This document shows positions 45,878 to 54,225 of a stretch of 64,000 nucleotides of DNA, piece by piece (the first letter of the stretch is position 1; each line of letters starts with the position of its first letter). The notes beneath the pieces were generated by a model that saw only the letters and a list, made by a program, of their open reading frames with translations, was not told the origin of the DNA and did not search any database. The translations under genes and the position numbers were made by a program. The DNA is from Arenibacter sp. F20364 (lineage in GTDB: Bacteria; Bacteroidota; Bacteroidia; Flavobacteriales; Flavobacteriaceae), in the NCBI RefSeq assembly GCF_023015905.1, contig NZ_JALKBD010000018.1, positions 50,036-114,035 of the forward strand. The letters are read 5' to 3'.

Positions 45878-47218
45878 CTACAAAAGACTCAATATTTTTT
45901 TATCCACTTCCTCGCTATCCCAAATGTCGGCTATATTGGGAATTTGCATTATTTGCTTCATTATTTCTTCCTGTGCATCCCCATTGGCCAAAGCCTCCAC
46001 ATAGGGCCTATTTGAAAATGTAACCCGGGAATAGGCAGGAATCCATTTGTCCGGGTATTTTGAAGCAAAGCGTTTTTCAATCTTTTTCTGCAATATAAAA
46101 TTGGGGTCGGCCGTCATAGTGCTCATTTCCATAAAATTTCGGTAACTAAGTTCTGCTATGGCATCCGCGTTGGGCTTCCGCTCTGTCTGATAGGTGCTAA
46201 ATATTTGCCCCCAATCATCCCCATATTTACCAATAATCTTGTTCAGGGCATATATATCCTCAAAGCCAGCATTCATCCCCTGTCCATAAAACGGCACTAG
46301 GGCATGTGCAGAATCACCTACCAATGCCACCTTGTCCCAATAAGTCCATGGATAGCACTTAATGGTTACCAAAGCACTCGTTGGGTTACTAAAAAAATCT
46401 AAAGTCAAGTCTTCTATGACCGGGGTAACATCGGGAAAATGGGTATTAAAGAAAAGTTTTGCCTCTTCCTTGGTATTAATTTTCTCAAAAGAAATCTCTC
46501 CTTCAAAAGGTAGGAACAGCGTGCAAGTAAAACTCCCGTCCATATTCGGCATGGCAATGAACATAAACTTCCCCCTGGGCCAGATATGAAATGAATTTTT
46601 ATCCAATTTATGGGTTCCATCTTCATTGGCAGGTATGGTAAGCTCCTTATAACCGACATCTATAAATTCCTGATGGTAATTAAACCTACTTCTACGTTGC
46701 ATTTTGTGCCGGACTCGAGAAAAAGCGCCGTCGCAACCAAAAACAATATCATACAGATATTCTTTCCACACCCCTTTCTCCGTTGCTCCGGTATATATTT
46801 TTCCTTCCGGAAGGTTTACGTCCCACACCTTCTCCTCAAATCGAAATTCGACACCTGCCTCTTCCGCAAGATCTATCATTCTCCTATTTAATACACCCCG
46901 TGAGATAGACCAGATGGCCTCTCCTTCCTTTCCATATTTCTGATAATACTCCGGTTGCCCAACTAGGTGAATGGCCCGCTTGTCCAAGGGAATGGCGATT
47001 TTCTTTACTTCATCCTCAATACCCACCTCCCTTAAGGCCGTCCACCCCCTATTGCTCATTGCCAGGTTGATGGATCTTCCGGAAAACTCAACATTTCGGA
47101 TATCGGGCCTACGATCGTAAACCGTTATTTGGTGGCCTAATTTCCGAAGATAAATTGCCAATAATGAACCTACCAATCCTGAACCTATTATGGCAATTTT
47201 TTTAGGGGTTTGCTTCAT
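45878..47218 (-). CDS. kmo: Kynurenine 3-monooxygenase
   Basis: A 446-residue flavin monooxygenase converting kynurenine to 3-hydroxykynurenine. FAD motifs: AIIGSGLVGSLLAIYLRKLG at the N terminus, FGCDGAFSRVR in the middle and VALVGDSAHALVPFYGQGMN later. ATG 47218 opens MKQTPKKIAIIG directly before the Rossmann fold; the 50 open codons before it look non-coding. kynU lies 3 kb downstream on the same strand, so two kynurenine-pathway enzymes are close but not in one tight operon. Confidence 0.93.
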   Translation of the reverse strand: MKQTPKKIAIIGSGLVGSLLAIYLRKLGHQITVYDRRPDIRNVEFSGRSINLAMSNRGWTALREVGIEDEVKKIAIPLDKRAIHLVGQPEYYQKYGKEGEAIWSISRGVLNRRMIDLAEEAGVEFRFEEKVWDVNLPEGKIYTGATEKGVWKEYLYDIVFGCDGAFSRVRHKMQRRSRFNYHQEFIDVGYKELTIPANEDGTHKLDKNSFHIWPRGKFMFIAMPNMDGSFTCTLFLPFEGEISFEKINTKEEAKLFFNTHFPDVTPVIEDLTLDFFSNPTSALVTIKCYPWTYWDKVALVGDSAHALVPFYGQGMNAGFEDIYALNKIIGKYGDDWGQIFSTYQTERKPNADAIAELSYRNFMEMSTMTADPNFILQKKIEKRFASKYPDKWIPAYSRVTFSNRPYVEALANGDAQEEIMKQIMQIPNIADIWDSEEVDKKILSLL

Positions 47219-47538
47219 ACTGATGAAATAGGGAAAAGTAATAGTTAAAGTAATAAATGTAGTAAAATAAAGTAACTTGAATAAAATAGGTATAATATCA
47301 TCACAAAAACCCCGTGCAAGGCCTGCATTTTCCTTCTCCAAAGCTTCAGCGATAGAACAAGGTGACATTTTTTAAGAAAAAACTTCTTTCGCGAGATCCA
47401 AACAGTGTATTTATCTCGTATATAATTCACATACCGCTTAGGCGTCCATATATAAAAAAGTCCTTCACATTAAGATTGCGAAGGACTTTTCCTTTTATGT
47501 ATAACAACTTATATAAGTTGTGGCAAACTGCGAAAAGG
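47219..47538. other. Intergenic region between clpP and kmo
   Basis: 320 bp, AT-rich. It holds the clpP terminator (47457-47490) and the likely promoter area of kmo. No small gene or repeat was recognised in it. Confidence 0.5.
47457..47490 (-). terminator. Terminator after clpP
   Basis: Stem AAAGTCCTTC / GAAGGACTTT, 10 bp, loop about 13 bases. On the minus strand the second arm runs into TTTTTTATAT, as expected for clpP termination; the plus strand also has a T-rich end. Confidence 0.8.
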
Positions 47539-48087
47539 CTATTCCAGAATTCCGTCTACAATACCATAGGCTATGGACTCTTCTGCATTCATCCAATAAT
47601 CCCTATCGAAATCCTTCATCACCTTTTCAAAATCCTGACCACAATTTTCAGCCAATATCTTTGCACTTAGTTCGCGGGTCTTTATAATTTCCTTGGCCTG
47701 TATCTCTATATTGGAAGCCTGACCTCTGGCTCCACCACTGGGCTGATGTATCATCACCTGGGCATGTGGCTGAATAAAACGTCTTCCCTTCTCCCCTACG
47801 GATAATAAAATAGATCCCATGGATGCAGCCAAGCCGGAACATATGGTAGATACCGGACTCTTTAATGACTTAATGGTATCGTACATAGCAAAACCAGAAG
47901 TAACATAACCTCCCGGACTATTTATGTACAATTGGATTTCCTTGTTATTTTGCATATCCAAATACAACAAACGATCGATAACATGTTTGGCTGTGTCATC
48001 ATCTACCATTCCCCAAAGAAATACTTTTCTTTCACCCAGCAGTTTTTCGTCTATTGCCTCTTGTATCTTTCCTTTTTTTGAACTCAT
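47539..48087 (-). CDS. clpP: ATP-dependent Clp protease proteolytic subunit, short form
   Basis: A 182-residue serine protease subunit with the complete triad: Ser89 (GLAASMGS), His114 (MIHQPSGG) and Asp163 (DFDRDYWM). Compared with a usual 195-230-residue ClpP it lacks most of the N-terminal axial-loop segment: the handle starts at KIQEAIDEKLLGERKVFLWG, without the typical R-G-E-R-S-Y-D-I-Y stretch. Such short copies usually coexist with a standard ClpP elsewhere. Partner ATPase and processing cannot be told from this window. Confidence 0.88.
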   Translation of the reverse strand: MSSKKGKIQEAIDEKLLGERKVFLWGMVDDDTAKHVIDRLLYLDMQNNKEIQLYINSPGGYVTSGFAMYDTIKSLKSPVSTICSGLAASMGSILLSVGEKGRRFIQPHAQVMIHQPSGGARGQASNIEIQAKEIIKTRELSAKILAENCGQDFEKVMKDFDRDYWMNAEESIAYGIVDGILE

Positions 48088-48332
48088 TTTTTGATTTCTA
48101 ATTAAGTTTCAAAAATAATGAATTTATTGGGAATAATGGCAGCTAAATTATTTGGCAGTTCTTTCAATTATATCGGCACAAAAACAGAAACCCTTTTTTT
48201 CCTAATAATTAATCTTAAGGATAGAATGGCCTTTAAGAAGGAACAATGGACAGAACAACACCCTAATGCCTTCTTTTTAAACCGTACCCATAATGTATTT
48301 AGGCAATAATACGAATTTTGCCAAAAACCTAT

Positions 48333-48340
48333 TATCTTTG
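48333..48340 (+). promoter_or_regulatory. Putative -7 element for the lipoprotein gene
   Basis: TATCTTTG, an exact TAnnTTTG match, 13 bp upstream of the ATG at 48354. No -33 box at standard spacing was found. Confidence 0.4.
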
Positions 48341-48353
48341 ATAAAAACCAAAC

Positions 48354-49040
48354 ATGAAAAATTCAGTACTAGCCGTTTTTTGCTTCAGCCTTTGCCTATT
48401 TGGTTGCAAAACAGATAAAAAAACAGAAGTGGGCGCCGAAAAAATGGAACTCTCCATTTTGGACAAAGTGGCCAATGCCCACGGTTTCAATCAATTCCGA
48501 AATGTAAAGGAAATTGCCTTTACCTTTAATGTTGATCGCCCTGACAGTCATTCTGAGCGCAGCTGGGTGTGGAATACCATGACCAATGACATTGTTTCCA
48601 TCAACAAGGGAGACACCATTTCTTACAACCGTAATTCTATGGACAGTACGGCAACAAAAGTAAACGGTGGATTTATAAACGATAAATATTGGTTAATGGC
48701 TCCTTTTAATTTGGCTTGGGACAAAAACAATATCACCTACGACCACAAAAGCGACGTACCCGCCCCTATTAGCAAGAACCCTATGCAAAAATTGACTATT
48801 GTTTACGGGAACGAAGGGGGCTATACTCCTGGAGATGCCTATGATTTTTATTTTGGAAACGATTTTATGATAAAGGAATGGGTATTTAGGAGAGCAAATC
48901 AACCAGAGCCTTCACTAATCACTACCTGGGAAAATTATGCTGATATCAACGGCTTAAAAATTGCAGAAATGCACCAAAATGAGGACGGTAGTTTTAAGTT
49001 GTACTTTACCAACATAAAAGTAACTTCTAAAAACCCCTAA
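48354..49040 (+). CDS. Lipoprotein, LolA/LppX-like size, unknown function
   Basis: A 228-residue lipoprotein (lipobox CLFGC). The mature part has alternating strands: NVKEIAFTFNVDR, RSWVWNTMTNDIVSI, GGFINDKYWLMAPFNLAWD, and DFYFGNDFMIKEWVFRRAN, then GLKIAEMHQNEDG. The succession of extended strands with a buried hydrophobic groove recalls the LolA/LppX half-barrel, but this is a shape-based guess. It is monocistronic, between clpP (divergent) and MFS (convergent). Confidence 0.7.
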   Translation: MKNSVLAVFCFSLCLFGCKTDKKTEVGAEKMELSILDKVANAHGFNQFRNVKEIAFTFNVDRPDSHSERSWVWNTMTNDIVSINKGDTISYNRNSMDSTATKVNGGFINDKYWLMAPFNLAWDKNNITYDHKSDVPAPISKNPMQKLTIVYGNEGGYTPGDAYDFYFGNDFMIKEWVFRRANQPEPSLITTWENYADINGLKIAEMHQNEDGSFKLYFTNIKVTSKNP

Positions 49041-49047
49041 GGTTTTT
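49029..49047. terminator. Small hairpin at the end of the lipoprotein gene
   Basis: AAAAACC (49029-49035) / GGTTTTT (49041-49047), loop CCTAAG region, overlapping the stop codon. A compact terminator for convergent genes. Confidence 0.45.
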
Positions 49048-49052
49048 GGCCA

Positions 49053-50201
49053 TCACTTCCTTCTCCTGTGCAGCTGAAAAGTGGCACCAAGTACTATAAT
49101 AGTGCAGGCCAACAGAATAACGAAGGTATACTTTAGGGAATAACTCTCTGCAACAAATCCCAACACTACCGGACCCAGCAAAAATCCAGCATAGCCGGTA
49201 CCTGCTATAAAGGATACCCCTTGGGAAGAATCCACGCCCCTGACTGTACCTCCTATCCTAAAAAGCTCCGGAATAATTACCGAAAAACCAAGTCCTATAA
49301 ATGCAAATCCAATTATGGCCATATAGGTATAGGTAGTCAGGACAAAAACAAAACCTACAATGGCGATAGACGCCCCTAAGGCCACTATTTTAATGGATCC
49401 TATAGCAGCGCTGATACTGTCGCCCAGGAACCTTCCCAAGGTCATCATTATGGAAAATGCCAGAAACCCCGCACCTATCAATGTTTCCGGTGCCATGCTT
49501 ATTTCCTTTAGAAACAGTCCGCTCCAATCTACAATAGCTCCTTCGCCACCCATTACTACAAAAGAAATTATTCCGAGAACTAAGAGCGGTTTAAAGAGTT
49601 TAAGACTAAAAGGCTCCTTTTCCACCGGAGCAGCTACTATGTGTCTATAGTGTTTATGGAATATAAAATTTACTATAAATACCAAAATAACGGCATATAG
49701 CATATGCAGGGCCGGGTTATTGATCGTAAATATCAGAAAACTGCCCAGGCCTGCAATTACACCCCCCAAGCTAAAAAAGCCATGTGAAGCCGACATGAAA
49801 TTTTGCCGATCTTCCTTTTCAATTTCTGTGACCAAGGTATTCATGGCAATATCGGTTAATCCATTACTCGCGCCCAACAGAAAAAGGGCCCCCATTAAAG
49901 AATAGTAATTGGGTGCCATTAAAGGCAATAAAGCCGCAAAGCAACTGAACAAAATACCATACCAAGTAACCTTCCCCACCCCAACCCTATTAATAATCTT
50001 GGCTGCCACGGGGAATATTACGAATACGCCTAGGGACAGAAAAAAAAGAGCGATTCCCAAATCGGCCTTGTCGATCCCCAATTTCTCCTTGACCGAAGGA
50101 ATGTAAATAGCCCAAGTACCAAACAAAATATTAATACTGGCAAATACCCAAGAAGGAGCAAAATATCTTGGATTGGAAAGAATAAGACGCAGTGACTTCA
50201 T
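49053..50201 (-). CDS. MFS transporter (YbjJ/FucP-like)
   Basis: A 382-residue protein with twelve predicted membrane helices. It has the MFS loop-2/3 signature in reduced form (AKIINRVGVGKVTWYG) and the helix 4-5 region LGASNGLTDIAMNTLVTEIE, similar to the YbjJ subgroup. No substrate residues can be assigned. It lies 89 bp downstream of kynU on the same strand, so co-transcription with it is possible, and a kynurenine- or tryptophan-related substrate is only a suggestion. Confidence 0.85.
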   Translation of the reverse strand: MKSLRLILSNPRYFAPSWVFASINILFGTWAIYIPSVKEKLGIDKADLGIALFFLSLGVFVIFPVAAKIINRVGVGKVTWYGILFSCFAALLPLMAPNYYSLMGALFLLGASNGLTDIAMNTLVTEIEKEDRQNFMSASHGFFSLGGVIAGLGSFLIFTINNPALHMLYAVILVFIVNFIFHKHYRHIVAAPVEKEPFSLKLFKPLLVLGIISFVVMGGEGAIVDWSGLFLKEISMAPETLIGAGFLAFSIMMTLGRFLGDSISAAIGSIKIVALGASIAIVGFVFVLTTYTYMAIIGFAFIGLGFSVIIPELFRIGGTVRGVDSSQGVSFIAGTGYAGFLLGPVVLGFVAESYSLKYTFVILLACTIIVLGATFQLHRRRK

Positions 50202-50290
50202 AAATGGTTTGGCAGTTATAGCGTATTTAGGTTTGAGGCCGGAAAATTAGCAATTATTAGGGATTAATATGAAGGATAGTGGGCGGTAAA

Positions 50291-51562
50291 TTACTTCTTG
50301 GCCTGGATTCCGGATTTTAGAATTTGTCCAAAGTTGTACATATCGGCAAAGGAACAATAAAAAGGCGCCGGAGCCAAACGAATTACATTGGGTTCCCTCC
50401 AATCCGTGACCACCCCATTTTCCATTAAATAGTTGAACAGTTCCTTACCCTGCCCGTGTAAAAACACGGAGAGTTGACAGCCCCTGTCCTCTGGGGTTAT
50501 AATTTCAAAGGAGCCATCGGTCTCCTTATCTATCTCTTGAAGAATGAATTCCAAATAGGCCACAATGAGCTTTCTTTTGGTAATGAGGGTCTCCATTCCT
50601 ACCTCATCGAACATTTCCAAAGAGGCCAGGTATGGTGCTAGGGACAGCACGGGAGGATTGCTCACCTGCCATGCATCGGCATTTTCCATAGGTTCAAACT
50701 CTGGCTTCATTAGAAACCTAGTCTCCTTCTTTGTTCCCCACCAACCTTCAAACCTAGGAATATCTTTACTGTTAAGATATTTCTCGTTTACAAAAATCCC
50801 TGAAGCATTGCCTGGACCACTGTTCATATATTTATAACTGCACCAAGCAGCAAAATCAACATCCCATTCGTGGAGCTTTAGGGCAACATTGCCGACTCCA
50901 TGCGCCAAATCCCATCCTACAAATGCACCCTGTGCCTTGGCCGCCTTGGTTATGGCTTCCATGTTAAACACCTGCCCATTATAATAATTTACGCCCCCAA
51001 TGAGCACAAGCGCCAATTCATCACCAACCTCATTAATTTTATCAATAACATCTTGGGTATGCCAGAAATTTCCACTCGATCTTTTCTTAACCTCTACAAT
51101 GGCGGTTTTGGGATCCAATCCATGGAATTCAACTTGACTATTCAACATATATTGATCGGAAGGAAATGCCTTTTCCTCACAGATAATCTTAAATCGCTTT
51201 TGTGTAGGTCTGTAAAAAGAGACCATCAGCATGTGAAGGTTTACCGTCAAGGTATTCATTACGGAAACTTCTTGGGTCTTGGCCCCTACCACTTTTGCCA
51301 AGGGCGCTGCCAACCTTTCGTGATAATCCCACCATGGTTTTTCGGCGTGGAAATGACCTTCTACGGCCAGATCCTTCCAGTCCTTCATTATGTCATCTAC
51401 AAACTTTTGGCTGCGTTTAGGCTGTAATCCAAGGGAATTTCCAGTAAAATAAATAACGTCCTTACCCTTTACCTGAGGAAAATGGAATTCATCTCGGTAT
51501 TCCCTAAGGGGGTCCACTACATCCAATTTTTGGGCAAACTCTAACGAATTTTTAAATTCCAT
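50291..51562 (-). CDS. kynU: Kynureninase
   Basis: A 423-residue PLP enzyme splitting kynurenine or 3-hydroxykynurenine to (3-hydroxy)anthranilate and alanine. Features: VIYFTGNSLGLQPK at the N terminus, the PLP aspartate in GWDLAHGVGNVALKL, the Schiff-base Lys in CSYKYMNSGPG, and FEGWWGTKKETRF. Length is normal. With kmo it supplies 3-hydroxyanthranilate; tryptophan dioxygenase and the following NAD-pathway genes are not in the window. Confidence 0.95.
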   Translation of the reverse strand: MEFKNSLEFAQKLDVVDPLREYRDEFHFPQVKGKDVIYFTGNSLGLQPKRSQKFVDDIMKDWKDLAVEGHFHAEKPWWDYHERLAAPLAKVVGAKTQEVSVMNTLTVNLHMLMVSFYRPTQKRFKIICEEKAFPSDQYMLNSQVEFHGLDPKTAIVEVKKRSSGNFWHTQDVIDKINEVGDELALVLIGGVNYYNGQVFNMEAITKAAKAQGAFVGWDLAHGVGNVALKLHEWDVDFAAWCSYKYMNSGPGNASGIFVNEKYLNSKDIPRFEGWWGTKKETRFLMKPEFEPMENADAWQVSNPPVLSLAPYLASLEMFDEVGMETLITKRKLIVAYLEFILQEIDKETDGSFEIITPEDRGCQLSVFLHGQGKELFNYLMENGVVTDWREPNVIRLAPAPFYCSFADMYNFGQILKSGIQAKK

Positions 51563-51627
51563 ATCCTAGATTTTATGCAAAAATACAACTTACAGATAGA
51601 AGGGAATATGGTAAATCCATAATTTGA

Positions 51628-52098
51628 TCAATCCGCACGCACCCGCATTTCCAAAATATGCTTTTTAAATCCCACCTTCTCATAGGCTCTAATGGCCGGG
51701 GCATTATCATTGTAAACCGTAAGTCTAATTTCATCTATGCCTTTAGCTTTGGACCATACTACCAGTGCATCCACAATGGCCTTATTAACGCCCTGACCAC
51801 GTTGTTCCCTATCGGTATACATAAACCCGAGATAGGTGTATTTTTTATGGTCCAAATAGGGTTTTGCATCCCGTATTAACCCATAACCGGAACCTACTAT
51901 CTGCGAATCCAGCTCCGCTACCATTACCGCGGCCTCTTCTGACAATATTAGTTGCCTAAGGTCATAATAGCTAATAGGATCTTTGTCCAAAGTTTCGTCA
52001 AAAGGTCTTTCTGCGCTAATAATTTCCTGTTCAAAGGACAATAGCGTTTTTAAGTCGGCCAATGTGGCCATTCTTACGGTAAATTGTTGCATGATCAT
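51628..52098 (-). CDS. GNAT-family N-acetyltransferase
   Basis: A 156-residue acetyltransferase. Motif A appears as MYTDREQRGQGVNKAIVDAL, the acetyl-CoA pyrophosphate site R-x2-G-x-G/N; VYNDNAPAIRAYEKVGFKK is motif B. Two ATG starts exist six bases apart (52098 and 52092). It is divergent from the O-methyltransferase. Substrate not identifiable. Confidence 0.87.
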   Translation of the reverse strand: MIMQQFTVRMATLADLKTLLSFEQEIISAERPFDETLDKDPISYYDLRQLILSEEAAVMVAELDSQIVGSGYGLIRDAKPYLDHKKYTYLGFMYTDREQRGQGVNKAIVDALVVWSKAKGIDEIRLTVYNDNAPAIRAYEKVGFKKHILEMRVRAD

Positions 52099-52133
52099 TA
52101 TATTTGAAGGCTTAAATATACAAAGTAAAGCTT

Positions 52134-52775
52134 ATGCATTTTTTATCTTCCGTACTGGAGCAATATATTGCCGACCATTCGCAATCGGAACCCGAATTAC
52201 TTCAAAGACTTACCCGGGAGACCCATTTAAAGGTAATTCAGCCCAGGATGATCACCGGTCATTTTCAAGGTCGGGTGTTGAGCCTTTTATCCAAAATAAT
52301 CCAACCTAAAAATATTTTGGAAATAGGTACCTATACCGGCTACTCCGCCCTATGTTTGGCCGAGGGCCTACAAAAGGAGGGAACATTGCACACTATTGAT
52401 ATCAATGAAGAGCTCTATACCATGCAAAGACGTTATTTTGACCAAAGTGGGTATGGGAATCAAATTGTACAACACACTGGCGATGCCCTGGAGGTAATAC
52501 CTGAGCTGGACGTAGTTTTTGACTTGGTATTTATTGATGCCGAAAAAGTGAGTTACGACCATTATTACGAGGCCGCCTTAAAAAAATGTCGTTCCGGAAG
52601 TGTTATTCTATCCGACAATGTGCTGTGGTCCGGCAAGGTAGTGGAGCCCTTGGATCCAAAGGACAAGGCAACCAAAACTTTAGTGGACTACAATAAAAAA
52701 TTAAAGGATGACCCTAGGGTAGAGACGGCATTATTGCCTATTAGGGACGGACTCACCTTAAGTAGGGTGTTGTAG
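52134..52775 (+). CDS. Class I SAM-dependent O-methyltransferase
   Basis: A 213-residue methyltransferase of the caffeoyl-CoA/catechol OMT family. SAM site ILEIGTYTGYSALCLAEGL, acidic loop LHTIDIN, then VFIDAEKVSYDHYYEAAL and ILSDNVLWSGKV with the metal-binding Asp-Asn pair. Length typical. It ends at a short hairpin overlapping the stop (AGTCTG/CAGACT). Target molecule unknown. Confidence 0.92.
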   Translation: MHFLSSVLEQYIADHSQSEPELLQRLTRETHLKVIQPRMITGHFQGRVLSLLSKIIQPKNILEIGTYTGYSALCLAEGLQKEGTLHTIDINEELYTMQRRYFDQSGYGNQIVQHTGDALEVIPELDVVFDLVFIDAEKVSYDHYYEAALKKCRSGSVILSDNVLWSGKVVEPLDPKDKATKTLVDYNKKLKDDPRVETALLPIRDGLTLSRVL

Positions 52776-53069
52776 TCTGGATGTTTGCAGACTTTACCGA
52801 GGAATGATTTCGATAGAGTCCATTTCGGGACGACGAGAAGTCGCACAAAATCGGTTTTGGACAGCCACTAATCAGTATGTGTTGTTAGCTCAATAGTTGA
52901 TTGCCCAATTCAAGTTCAGTATGAGTTAGTTGTGTAATTTCTCTTCCTTGAAGTCGTTCGAAATGACTGGTTACAATGACCGGGAAAAAGAAGTAATTTT
53001 TATACACCATCCCCTTCCGTATCCTAATGTACACGCCCTAAATGATTGTCGTAAATTATATAGAAAAAA
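52776..53069. repeat. Intergenic region with possible decayed flavobacterial repeat
   Basis: 294 bp without a gene. It contains a dyad GTCGTTCGAAATGAC near 52952 and fragments (TTCGATAG, GACGAGAAGTCG) that recall the TTCGA-containing palindromic repeats at 57.4-59.0 kb, but no full 70-bp copy. Confidence 0.3.
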
Positions 53070-53624
53070 CTAACTTGCCGGCTCCCATTTATGGTAGAAC
53101 CTATAGAAAAAAATGGCGAAGAGAACCCCCACTAAGGCACCTACGATAAGGTCCAAAGGGTAATGTACGCCTACATAAATACGGCTCATAGCAAATAGAA
53201 GTGGCCAAATATAGAAGACCCATGACCATTTCCATTTATGTCTAAGAAATAGAAAAATACTGGTCGTTATACTAAAGGAACTGGAAGAATGCCCCGAAAA
53301 AAAGCTATATCCGTCCGGACTTTTAAGAATACGGATAATGGTGTTGATCTCCTCCGTATGGTTGGGCCTTAAGCGGCCAACCCATTCTTTGACAAGTCCT
53401 GTAAACACAGCTACTACGGCAACGGTAAGCAGTACAGTTCCAAGAACCCAAAAGGCCTCATTTTTAGGGTATGACCTAAAAATAAGTACTAAAAACAAAA
53501 TGAATAATGGAATCCAAGTAGCGAAATTGGTTACGTAAGACCAAAAGACATCTAGGTTTTCGATGCCCAAACTATTCAAATAAATAAAGGTATCCCGGTC
53601 CCACTGTAACAGTTGGTCCAGCAT
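53070..53624 (-). CDS. PAP2-family phosphatase
   Basis: A 184-residue membrane phosphatase with the three-part acid-phosphatase signature: KEWVGRLRPNH, SFFSGHSSSSF and SRIYVGVHYPLDLIVG. Five to six membrane helices. Likely substrates are undecaprenyl-pyrophosphate or phosphatidic/phosphatidylglycerol phosphates. ATG 53624 (MLDQLLQWD) is preferred; the frame opens earlier but would overlap tatA. One base separates it from tatA, suggesting co-expression. Confidence 0.92.
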   Translation of the reverse strand: MLDQLLQWDRDTFIYLNSLGIENLDVFWSYVTNFATWIPLFILFLVLIFRSYPKNEAFWVLGTVLLTVAVVAVFTGLVKEWVGRLRPNHTEEINTIIRILKSPDGYSFFSGHSSSSFSITTSIFLFLRHKWKWSWVFYIWPLLFAMSRIYVGVHYPLDLIVGALVGVLFAIFFYRFYHKWEPAS

Positions 53625-53625
53625 A

Positions 53626-53907
53626 TTACTTTCTTTTGACAACGCCGGTTACCTCATCAACGTTCTTCTTTACCTTATTGATTTCGTTCTTTATGTCGTC
53701 GGTAAAACTAGTGTCTATACCCTGCTTCTCGGCACTTTTCTGAATTTCTTTCTTTATGTCCTCAGTGGCATCCTTTAGTTGTCGCATGCCCTTACCCAAT
53801 CCCTTGGCTATACCAGGAATTTTGTCAGCGCCGAAAACCATTACCACGATAAACATGATAAAAAAGATTTCAGCCCCGCTAATAAATAGAATTATCGTAC
53901 TTAACAT
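53626..53907 (-). CDS. tatA: Twin-arginine translocase subunit TatA/TatE
   Basis: A 93-residue TatA-type component forming the Tat pore. One N-terminal membrane helix (AEIFFIMFIVVMVFG), the hinge FGADKIPGIAKGLGKGM, an amphipathic helix and a charged tail (KDATEDIKKEIQKSAEK). TatC is not in the window. It is relevant that two Tat-signal oxidoreductases occur at 22-24 kb. Confidence 0.92.
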   Translation of the reverse strand: MLSTIILFISGAEIFFIMFIVVMVFGADKIPGIAKGLGKGMRQLKDATEDIKKEIQKSAEKQGIDTSFTDDIKNEINKVKKNVDEVTGVVKRK

Positions 53908-54225
53908 AACACAAATATAATGAGAAGTTTGACAGCTGCATAAAAAATAAGGTTAACTTTTTTTTGACCCCATAAACCCCGTAAAATAAGGGAATTCAAT
54001 AAACTACTGCCAATATAAGCGCGTACAAAACACCTCTTTTGGCAGTAATTCAAGGATAAACATCCCCGCTCCAAGGACAACACCATGAAAGAAGGTGAAG
54101 AATATCAAAACCCCAATGAGGGCAGCCAAAAGGGCCAAACCAACATTGGGGTTTTAAAATATTAAAACGATCATTTTCTAAATGATACAACTACTTAATG
54201 TCAACCGTCATAATAGTAGGAATTC
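53908..54225. other. Intergenic region with terminator-like hairpin
   Basis: 318 bp between tatA and the M1 peptidase gene. The minus-strand hairpin at 54107-54155 is likely the peptidase terminator. A 26-codon plus-strand ORF at 54085-54165 overlaps that hairpin and is not credited. Rest shows nothing recognisable. Confidence 0.45.
54107..54155 (-). terminator. Hairpin downstream of the M1 peptidase
   Basis: Perfect 11-bp arms AAAACCCCAAT (54107-54117) and ATTGGGGTTTT (54145-54155) with a 27-base loop; ends in TTTT on either strand. Confidence 0.5.

Noticed and set aside
48118..48309. A 63-codon forward ORF between clpP and the lipoprotein gene
   Set aside because: No family features, hydrophobic/AT-driven composition and it occupies the clpP promoter region.
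54085..54165. A 26-codon forward ORF
   Set aside because: It coincides with the hairpin that probably terminates the M1 peptidase transcript and has no promoter or family match.
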